Assembly (NCBI GenBank): GCA_035649575.1
Contig: DASRJH010000205.1
Span: forward strand, 1-18,071
DNA: 18,071 nucleotides
Reading direction: 5' to 3'
Source: DASVAL01 sp035649575
Lineage (GTDB): Bacteria > Planctomycetota > UBA1135 > UBA2386
Shown: piece by piece, positions 1 through 7,683 of the stretch
Numbering within the stretch: position 1 is the stretch's first letter
How the letters are laid out: every line of letters begins with the position of its first letter
Notes under the pieces: generated by a model
Database searches by the model: none
Seen by the model: only the letters and a program-made list of their open reading frames with translations
Told to the model about the DNA's origin: nothing
Position numbers and translations under genes: made by a program

Positions 1-410
1 GCCACCTCGACGTAGGAGAGTCCCGGCGGCAGCGCGGGTACGTTGCACTGCCCGTAGGTGTTGTGACCCCAGGCCACGAGGCTGCCGTCGCTACGACGCG
101 CTACCGTGTGATCTGTCTCCAAGCCTTGGATGTTCCACCCGGACGCCGCCACCTCGACGTAGGACACACCCGCCGGCAGCGCCGGCACGTTGCACTGGCC
201 GTAGGCGTTGTCACCCCAGGCCACGACGCTCCCGTCGCTGCGACGCGCTACCGTGTGGCGCCGGCCCGCCGACACTTCGACGTAGGACAGACCCGTCGGC
301 AACGCCGGCACGTTGCACTGCCCGAAGGAGTTGTCGCCCCAGGCCAGCACGCTGCCGTTGCTGCGACGCGCCGCTGTGTGCTTTCCACCCGCCGCCACCT
401 CCACGAAGGA
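1..410 (-). repeat. Tandem 123-bp coding repeats of the RCC1-like protein
   Basis: DNA-level tandem repeats lie at 288-410, 165-287 and 18-164, with a fourth beginning at 1-17. The marker CGTTGCACTG recurs on the plus strand at 311, 188 and 41, giving spacings of 123 and 147 bp. The longer spacing reflects a 24-bp in-frame insertion near the start of repeat 3. The units are nearly identical outside that insertion, which suggests recent duplication or gene conversion. Confidence 0.85.
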
Positions 411-569
411 CTCTGTATGCCCGCGGCTGTCGAAGACTGTGATCCCCCAACCGATCACAGCCTCCTGGGCGAGCGCCAGGTCCGTTGCGGCTGGCAGCGC
501 GAGGAAGACTGCGAGGACCGAGAACGCCGCTGCACGCGGCGACGAGTTCGTGCGGATCGTTGCGAACAT
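1..569 (-). CDS. Exported RCC1-repeat protein, N-terminal part (runs off left edge)
   Basis: The first 189 residues are visible and the frame is still open at position 1. Residues 1-34 form a signal peptide with a basic start, a hydrophobic core (AAAFSVLAVFLALPAA) and likely cleavage at ALA|QE. From residue 54 there are tandem RCC1-like repeats: 54-94, 95-135, 136-184 and the start of a fourth at 185. Each has the pattern YVEVxAG..HTVARRSDGSxVAWGxNxxGQCNVPALPxGL. RCC1-type repeats normally build a beta-propeller, and one of seven blades would need about three more repeats beyond the edge. The start at 569 is supported by AAAGGAG (575-581) five bases upstream and by the signal peptide that follows. 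Repeat 3 carries eight extra residues. The likely role is an exported or surface protein of unknown ligand; no catalytic residues are visible. The repeat family is clear, the function is not. Confidence 0.85.
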   Translation of the reverse strand, partial: MFATIRTNSSPRAAAFSVLAVFLALPAATDLALAQEAVIGWGITVFDSRGHTESFVEVAAGGKHTAARRSNGSVLAWGDNSFGQCNVPALPTGLSYVEVSAGRRHTVARRSDGSVVAWGDNAYGQCNVPALPAGVSYVEVAASGWNIQGLETDHTVARRSDGSLVAWGHNTYGQCNVPALPPGLSYVEV

Positions 570-1205
570 GTCGACTCCTTTCGCGGTAGACGCCGGCTGG
601 AGCACGGGCGACGTGGCTGGGGGGCACATCCTACAAGTGTGCGTCCTGCTGTTATGATGGGTCAGGTCCCGTGGTCACCGCAGGAACCGTTTGCAGCAAG
701 GCACTTGCCTGAGCCAGCAGGCCTTCCCCGGAGGCATCGTTGAAGCCGCTTGCGCATGCGCCAGGATCGATAACCCCGTCGCAGGGGGGACCTGCACCAC
801 TCCTGACCCGCTCGCCATCTTCCGTTGCTGCGCTGTCCGGGTTCACCGGCCATACCTGAACCGCACTGCCCGAATGCAGTGAGTCATCTCGAATCCTGCC
901 CCCGCTACCAGTGTGAATCGCAGGGCGGACAGGCACTTAGGCCTCTTCGCCCTGCGTCGTTTCCGGGTGGTGCGTCCAGACTTGTGCCGCAGGCGCACAC
1001 CATCGCAGTGTGACCGGATCGTCGGAAACGTGGTTGCAGGTGACCATGCTGTCGCCATCGAGGCCCGAGCACTTCGTCGCGGCAGGCGGTAAAGCCGCGC
1101 CGGTGAGCACTTCACGGAACGAGATGCGGTTTCTACCACTCAAGCACCATGGTAGGGCTGCTGTGCGGGCGGTGCAGGCTGGGTCGACAAGAGGGGCCGG
1201 CCCGA
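570..1205. other. Long intergenic stretch, no supportable gene
   Basis: This stretch lies between the divergent RCC1-repeat gene and the toxin-antitoxin operon. Both strands have moderately long open frames, for example 652-936 and 937-1239 on the minus strand, but none has a ribosome binding site, a signal peptide or a motif I recognise. A perfect 6-bp stem with a 6-base loop is present at 864-881 (CACTGC/GCAGTG). The promoter of the RCC1-repeat gene should lie in 570-660, but I see no convincing -35/-10 pair there. The rest could be an eroded gene or a dispersed repeat. Confidence 0.4.
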
Positions 1206-1210
1206 GCTGG

Positions 1211-1239
1211 TTGCGCCAATCGCAAAAATGCGATACCAT
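1211..1239 (+). promoter_or_regulatory. Candidate promoter and palindromic operator of the toxin-antitoxin operon
   Basis: A perfect inverted repeat ATCGCA-AAAA-TGCGAT occupies 1219-1234, with 6-bp arms and a 4-base centre. It lies between a weak -35-like TTGCGC (1211-1216) and a -10-like TACCAT (1234-1239) spaced 17 bp apart, and ends 15 bases before the toxin start. XRE-type antitoxins of higBA operons normally repress their own promoter by binding such palindromes, so autoregulation is the natural reading. The palindrome is seen directly; the promoter hexamers are weak matches (3/6 and 4/6). Confidence 0.5.
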
Positions 1240-1249
1240 CCCTCGGCAG

Positions 1250-1624
1250 ATGCCGATAACTCGGGTGCTCTTCTACCAGGACGCCGATGGTCGGTCGCCC
1301 GTGGTCGAGTGGCTCGAAGAGCTGAGAACGATGGATCAGGTCGCGTTTGCGAAGTGTGCAGCCGTCATCGAGCGGCTCGAAGAGGCCGGGCACGAGTTGC
1401 GCCGGCCGACGGCAGATCTGCTGCGGGACGGCGTCTACGAGCTGCGGGCCAGGAAGGGCCGCGTGAACTATCGGCTGCTCTACTTCTTCCACGGCCGGAA
1501 CGTGGCGATCGTGGCCCACGGCCTCACGAAGGAGGCCGCTGTGCCGCGGGCCGACATCGACCGCGCGTTGGCTCGCAAGAGGGCATTCGAGGCAGACCCA
1601 GAACGGCACACGTACCGGGAGTGA
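1250..1624 (+). CDS. higB: HigB/RelE-superfamily toxin (phage Gp49-like)
   Basis: This 124-residue protein is of the RelE/HigB superfamily, Gp49-like branch. These are small mRNA interferases that usually cleave mRNA at the ribosome and are neutralised by a cognate XRE antitoxin. Family features are the N-terminal strand followed by SPVVEWLEEL (16-25), the central GVYELRAR (61-68), and the core strands YRLLYFFHGRNVAIVAHGLT (74-93) ending in the His-Gly-Leu-Thr-Lys turn. Length is normal for the family. The ATG at 1250 begins exactly at the family N-terminus; the frame is open further upstream, but that part shows no homology. There is no clear Shine-Dalgarno sequence, and the candidate -10 lies only 10 bases upstream, so a very short leader is possible. 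The antitoxin follows after one base. The gene symbol is a family-level assignment. Confidence 0.85.
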   Translation: MPITRVLFYQDADGRSPVVEWLEELRTMDQVAFAKCAAVIERLEEAGHELRRPTADLLRDGVYELRARKGRVNYRLLYFFHGRNVAIVAHGLTKEAAVPRADIDRALARKRAFEADPERHTYRE

Positions 1625-1625
1625 C

Positions 1626-1943
1626 ATGATGACCCAGAAGCAAGCACGGAAGCGGACCACCAGCGCACGTCGGATCCTTCGGCGCATCGCCGGCAAGGAT
1701 CCCAGGGTTCTCGACGCCATCGCCGAGCAGAAGCTGAACGTGCGCGTCGCAGAGATGATCTTGAAGGCCAGGGAGGCGGCGCAGCTGACACAGGCTCAGG
1801 TCGCGAAGCTGGTCGGCACGACGCAGAGCGTGATCTCGCGCCTCGAGGACGCCGACTACGAGGGCCACTCGCTGACGATGCTCCAGCGCATCGCCGAGGC
1901 CCTGAACCGCCGGCTCGAGGTGCGTCTCGTGCCGGTGGGGTGA
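1626..1943 (+). CDS. higA: HigA-type XRE-family antitoxin
   Basis: This 105-residue protein has a basic N-terminal arm (residues 1-22) and a Cro/C1-type helix-turn-helix at about 41-95. The signature AQLTQAQVAKLVGTTQSVIS (52-71) contains the turn and recognition helix, followed by a short C-terminal strand, RRLEVRLVPV. It is expected to bind and inhibit the toxin encoded upstream and, with it, repress the operon at the palindrome near 1219-1234. The start is one base after the toxin stop. GGGAG at 1617-1621 sits 4 bases before the ATG at 1626 and 7 bases before a second ATG at 1629, so the second may be the real start, one residue shorter. The toxin-first order is typical of higBA and the reverse of most relBE operons. 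Confidence 0.87.
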   Translation: MMTQKQARKRTTSARRILRRIAGKDPRVLDAIAEQKLNVRVAEMILKAREAAQLTQAQVAKLVGTTQSVISRLEDADYEGHSLTMLQRIAEALNRRLEVRLVPVG

Positions 1944-1965
1944 CGTCCGTCAACGACCGATCGAG

Positions 1966-2000
1966 ACGCTCTTCGTCACGTACTCTGTGACGAAGAGCGT
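1966..2000. repeat. Perfect 14-bp inverted repeat with 7-base loop
   Basis: The arms ACGCTCTTCGTCAC (1966-1979) and GTGACGAAGAGCGT (1987-2000) pair perfectly around a GTACTCT loop. The repeat begins 22 bases after the antitoxin stop. It could act as a transcription terminator in either direction, although no U-tract follows. It could also derive from the end of the ISL3-type element whose transposase remnant lies to the right, since ISL3 ends often begin with GGCTCTT-like sequence (from memory). The structure is certain, its role is not. Confidence 0.7.
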
Positions 2001-2001
2001 T

Positions 2002-2061
2002 CTGAGTGCTCTACCACTCAGTTCGCGACGAACGCCCCGGGGCCGACACGCCCTGGGGCGT
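2002..2061. repeat. Two further inverted repeats directly following the first
   Basis: CTGAGTG (2002-2008) pairs with CACTCAG (2015-2021) across a 6-base loop. ACGCCCC (2032-2038) pairs with GGGGCGT (2055-2061) across 16 bases. Together with the 14-bp repeat at 1966-2000 they make three stem-loops in under 100 bp, between the antitoxin and the transposase remnant. No T-run follows either stem. Confidence 0.6.
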
Positions 2062-2410
2062 GGTCCTGTACGGAGCGCACGTAACGTCGCGACAAGCGGT
2101 TGGATGCGGCGGATGGGGGCAGGCTGCGGCGGGCGACGCCGTGCTGGTGGGTTATGAGGTCGAGAGCGAAATCGGGCTCCGAACCCTCTGAAACTCTCCA
2201 GAGCACACGTTCGGGTTCGACGGCCTTGGAGGCGAGCTGCTGCACGTGGAAGCGGTCGTAGACCAGCTGCGCGTTGGGCAGCGACTCGCGGATCACCTGT
2301 GCATAGTCCTCCGACATGTCGATCGGCGCGTGCCAGATCCTGGTGCAGGCCTCGGGGCCGATCTCCGCGAAGAACTCGAGCAGCGTCGCTGCCGACCGAC
2401 CTTGTCGCTG
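2018..2410 (-). pseudogene. Truncated ISL3-family transposase remnant
   Basis: Only an internal slice of an ISL3-type transposase survives. Roughly 2401 down to 2219 reads GRSAATLLEFF, then EIGPEACTRIWHAPIDMSED, then YAQVIRESLPNAQLVYDRFH and VQQLASKAV. In the family this surrounds a catalytic Asp in the conserved I-D-M-S motif and the downstream DRFHV motif. The N-terminal zinc-finger/HTH region and the C-terminal catalytic part are missing, so about 60-70 of roughly 400 residues remain. Past 2219 the frame continues without recognisable homology to a stop at 2018. No start codon or ribosome binding site is evident. Upstream, the frame is open to the TGA that ends the hybrid kinase gene (2456-2458). 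It is a dead relic of an insertion. Confidence 0.75.
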
Positions 2411-2455
2411 ATCGCGCTCTTGAGGGCCGGCGTCCTTGGCGGCGCCGCGCGGCCG

Positions 2456-4734
<2,279 letters not shown>

Positions 4735-4738
<4 letters not shown>

Positions 4739-5376
4739 CGAGATCTCCCTTCTGGCTCCGGCCCGACGATCTCGCAGCCATACACCGCGGTGCTGCGGAC
4801 CGAGGCGGTGCCGCCAGCCGCGAGGTCGATGATGGCGGCGGCTCCGGCGTTGTCCCCTTCGTGACCGCGCGAAGCGGTGATCCCGCCGTGGAACAGCAGG
4901 CGACCGTCCGGTGCGTAGAGGGCCGTGAATCCCGAGGTCCTGGCCCCGAAGGCGCGCGCCGTTTCGCCCATCGGATCGACCTGCGGGTGCACGCCGGGGA
5001 TCGTGGCGGCGTGGTCCCACGAGGCGGTCCGTTCCCATCGGGGACCGAGGCGAGGGTCGGTGTAGAACAGCACTCGCGCCACGAGGTGGCCTTTGCTCCT
5101 CGCCATGACGCGTTCGAGTTCGCCGAGCGTCGCCTGGGTGCACGGGCAGTGTGGGTGGGCGAAGAGGACCAGCGTGGGCAGCACCGGGTCGAGGCCCACC
5201 GGCACGGTCGTCGGCCATCGCGCTGGCGGCGTCGTCATGGCTCCAGGCTCGGCGCCGTATGACGACATGGACACGAGGCCCGCGCCGACCGCCGTGAGCC
5301 ACGCCGCACCGCCGGCCCAGATCGCAGCAGCAGCGAGGCGAGGCCGTGCCGGATGATGGCGGTCAGTGGAATCCAT
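4735..5376 (-). CDS. RedB-like membrane-anchored thioredoxin-fold protein (CPC motif)
   Basis: This 213-residue protein has one N-terminal hydrophobic segment (about 14-36), then a thioredoxin-like domain on the far side of the membrane. The active-site region is TLVLFAHPHCPCTQATLGEL (68-87). Cys77 and Cys79 form CxC with His74 and His76 next to them, instead of the usual CxxC. Further family-like blocks are ALYAPDGRLLFHGGITASRG (152-171) and GDNAG (174-178), with Cys201 near the C terminus. Proteins of this type are sometimes annotated RedB in planctomycetes (recalled, not searched). Its role is probably thiol redox chemistry or redox/metal sensing outside the cytoplasm. Its stop overlaps the ATG of the hybrid kinase by four bases, so the two are made together. 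The start at 5376 is the first ATG giving the membrane anchor, but it lacks a clear Shine-Dalgarno sequence. Confidence 0.82.
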
Positions 5377-5703
5377 GCGGCCAGACTCGTTTTTCGGGCT
5401 GCGGCCACGGCAGCCTGTAAGTGTTCCCTCACGCGGCCTGAACCGACGATGCCAACTGGCGAACGCGCTGCCACCGTGCGGAGGCCGGGCCGGCGTGCCT
5501 CAGCGCCCTTTGCCTCCCGGGATCAGTCGATCCGTGTGCCAGCAACGTTGCCGAGCAGCCAGCCCCGGGCCGCTGTGCAGGGGCTGGAAGGACAGGTCGA
5601 TGCCGACGACGCTCGAACCAACCACCCCGAACGCTCTTCGTAACTCTCGTTCGACCGATCGAGTGGCGAGCCCCTCGAAGACCACTGCGTAGGATCAGCA
5701 GCC
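5377..5703. other. Intergenic region between divergent redB-like and serine-hydrolase-like genes
   Basis: These 327 bases should contain the promoters of both divergent genes, but I see no strong -35/-10 match. GAACGCTCTTCGT at 5629-5641 is identical, in inverted orientation, to 1990-2002 of the big hairpin near the transposase remnant. CGACCGATCGAG at 5652-5663 matches 1954-1965 in direct orientation. AGGA at 5691-5694 is the likely ribosome binding site of the plus-strand gene. No open frame here has recognisable features. Confidence 0.45.
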
Positions 5704-7056
5704 ATGAGACTCTCGACCTCGGCGGCCATGCTCATCTCCGCGTCGGCGGCGACGGCACAAGACTTGGCGTTGGGAGCCAAGGAGCTCACTCACCTTCGCG
5801 CAACCATCGACGCATGGACCCCGCCAGCCCCAACCGTGGTCATCGCGGTGGTCGATGGCGAGGAACCGGTGATCTTGTGCCGTGGAACCGACACGGGTGG
5901 GAAGCCGGTCGCCCCATTGACCTACACGCCGATCGGTTCGCTCGCGCGCCTGCTCGTCGCGGATGCGCTGCATGTGAAGCTGGAGGGCAAGCTCGATGTC
6001 GCTGCCGGCGTGACCGTCGGCAGTATGCAGCCTACGGTTCTTGAGTTGCTGCAGGGTTCCGACGCCCTCCCCGACTACTGGGATTGGCGAAGCGACTCCA
6101 AGACTCAATCGGTCGCCGCGCTCCTCTCGTGCGCCGATGTGGCTGCCGATGCAGGGTTCAAGTTCGACTGGGGGCCAGCCGGAGTTGCCGAATTGATGCT
6201 GCTGGAGAAGCTCTTCCTCGGCGAGAACGCCGACGACTGGCGGCCGTTCCTGCGCGTCACTCTTGCCCCCCGCGTGTCCGGACTCGATCCGCGCGACGCG
6301 GCAGATGATCTTGCCGAAGGCAAAGGGACGAGCATCTCCCTCTCGTCGACCATCGCACAACGGGCGAGACCGGCCGCATTGCGATTGATGGTCACCGCCA
6401 AGGATCTGGCGAACTGGTGGCAGTGGCGACTGCGGGCGCCCATGCCACTCTGGGAGGGCTTCCGAATGGGGCACCGCGGTGAGGTCCCACGGAGAGACGG
6501 CATCACGGTCTGGAGGTTCGAGGACTTCGGCACAACGCCGGTCAAGAGCTTGGCGATCACGTACCCGCAGCACCGATCCGGAATCCTCTGCGTCTCGGTT
6601 GGCCCGCCGAAGTGGGCTCCCGGTCGGGACAGCGCTCTAGCAGCAGGCTTCGAGGCAGACCTATTTGGCCCGCTGGGCGATGTCGCTGCGCCCATGTTCG
6701 GTGGTCGGGCGGGGCGGGACGCTCGGCCTCCGTTGGCGGCGTTGAAGGGTAAGCGATGGACCTCTGGGGCAGGTGCACTGCAACCCTGCAAGATCTGGAT
6801 CGAGAACGCTACCCACCAGGGCGTGCGCCTGGAGTTCGATGGGAAGACCGCTACCTCAGGGCAGGTTCTGCCGAGCGGAGCATTCATGCGCGTCAACATG
6901 CACTTCGACCAAGACCATGGCGGCGTGCTCTGGCTGTGCCCAAAGCCAAGCATGAAGGACCCGAAACGCCTGGTGGCTGTCTTCGTCGAGCGGGACGAAC
7001 TCTGCCGAGTCCCGTATCTTTTGGAACTGACTCTGGAGGACCAGACTCCGCGCTAG
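5704..7056 (+). CDS. Exported beta-lactamase-fold protein, probably catalytically degenerate
   Basis: This 450-residue protein has a signal peptide at residues 1-19 (likely ATA|QD). Residues about 35-325 follow the order of class C beta-lactamase/serine hydrolase families. YTPIGSLARLLVADALHVKL (74-93) and EGKLDV correspond to the usual IGSxxK helix. VLELLQGSDALPDYWDW (112-128) corresponds to the ITIxHLLTHTSGLPDY block. FKFDWGPAG (152-160) corresponds to the FxYSNxGY loop. VTAKDLANWW (230-239) corresponds to the TAxDLA helix, and GHRGE (256-260) is a possible HTG/KTG equivalent. In this reading the catalytic Ser-x-x-Lys is Ser79-x-x-Arg82 and the Tyr of YxN is Phe154, so hydrolysis as in the family is doubtful. 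Residues 330-450 form a second beta-rich region that I do not recognise. AGGA lies 9 bases before the start. No operon partner is apparent. The fold call is by motif order only. Confidence 0.62.
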   Translation: MRLSTSAAMLISASAATAQDLALGAKELTHLRATIDAWTPPAPTVVIAVVDGEEPVILCRGTDTGGKPVAPLTYTPIGSLARLLVADALHVKLEGKLDVAAGVTVGSMQPTVLELLQGSDALPDYWDWRSDSKTQSVAALLSCADVAADAGFKFDWGPAGVAELMLLEKLFLGENADDWRPFLRVTLAPRVSGLDPRDAADDLAEGKGTSISLSSTIAQRARPAALRLMVTAKDLANWWQWRLRAPMPLWEGFRMGHRGEVPRRDGITVWRFEDFGTTPVKSLAITYPQHRSGILCVSVGPPKWAPGRDSALAAGFEADLFGPLGDVAAPMFGGRAGRDARPPLAALKGKRWTSGAGALQPCKIWIENATHQGVRLEFDGKTATSGQVLPSGAFMRVNMHFDQDHGGVLWLCPKPSMKDPKRLVAVFVERDELCRVPYLLELTLEDQTPR

Positions 7057-7605
7057 GCGTGGGCGCTGACATCACGGTCCCAATCTCTCGCTCCGTGCCT
7101 CCGCGCTCGCCGCTGCCGCGAGCCTGCGGGCGTTGCTTGGCGAAGCCCGCCCGCGTTGGCGCGACGGGCGCTGACTCATCGCTCGCGGACGAGCCGCACG
7201 CGCACGAGGGCGATGTGGTCCGCGAACGACACATCGGGCAACGCGCCGGCGAGCGCCAAAGTGCTCTCGGACTCTCAGAGCAGGGGTCTGGGTTCATGAC
7301 CCCAGAGCCGAAATGGGGGGGCGGTCAAGACTCTCCTCGAACACGTAGAGTACGGATTATGGCACTACCTTCGCGGTCGGGATGTTGACGGTCCCGGCGG
7401 TGATAGCGAAGGGCCAGGGGTGCTGCCTCCTGCCCGGCAGATCGCCATAAGGTGCCCGTAAGGGAAGATGCCGTCGCACGCGGTAGACATGTCGTCGATG
7501 TTGTCCGCCCAGCCTGTCGTCGTGATCCTGCTGCGCGTCGTCGACGAGGCGATCCCGTTCAGGTTGCGGCTGTGCCCGGGATCCTAAGCTAGTGAGCGCT
7601 TCCCC
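7057..7605. other. Intergenic region, no supportable gene
   Basis: The gap to the next start at 7684 is 627 bases. A 6-bp stem TCTGGG/CCCAGA (7287-7292 and 7301-7306, 8-base loop) could end transcription of the preceding gene, but no T-tract follows. Short minus-strand stretches read protein-like, for example STLALAGALPDVSFADHIAL ending at a stop near 7190, and WADNIDDMSTACDGIFPYGH in about 7435-7510. Each is interrupted by stops and lacks a start, so they are at most eroded gene pieces. Confidence 0.4.
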
Positions 7606-7683
7606 GTGACTACGCCACTTGACGAAGACGAGCAGAGGTGTTCAACCACGGAACGCGGAAGAGCTTGCCTCGGTGTTTCATCA

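Noticed and set aside
1..410. CRISPR-like periodic repeats
   Set aside because: The period is 123 bp, the unit is coding throughout and there are no unique spacers.
63..743. Plus-strand ORF with repeated VVxPGxxAxVAATRYRV units
   Set aside because: The apparent protein repeats only mirror the DNA repeats of the RCC1-type gene on the minus strand, which has a signal peptide, ribosome binding site and recognisable family.
1943..2065. Integron attC site after the toxin-antitoxin pair
   Set aside because: Stem-loops are present, but no RYYYAAC/GTTRRRY core pair was found.
4739..5302. Open upstream extension of the hybrid kinase frame to a 948-residue ORF
   Set aside because: This part lies over the redB-like gene in another frame and is Arg/Pro/Gly-rich shadow sequence. 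The real kinase start at 4738 has a strong Shine-Dalgarno sequence and matches the membrane-domain start.
5500..5685. Minus-strand 61-codon ORF upstream of the redB-like gene
   Set aside because: It has no ribosome binding site and no recognisable motif, and overlaps the region that must contain the divergent promoters.
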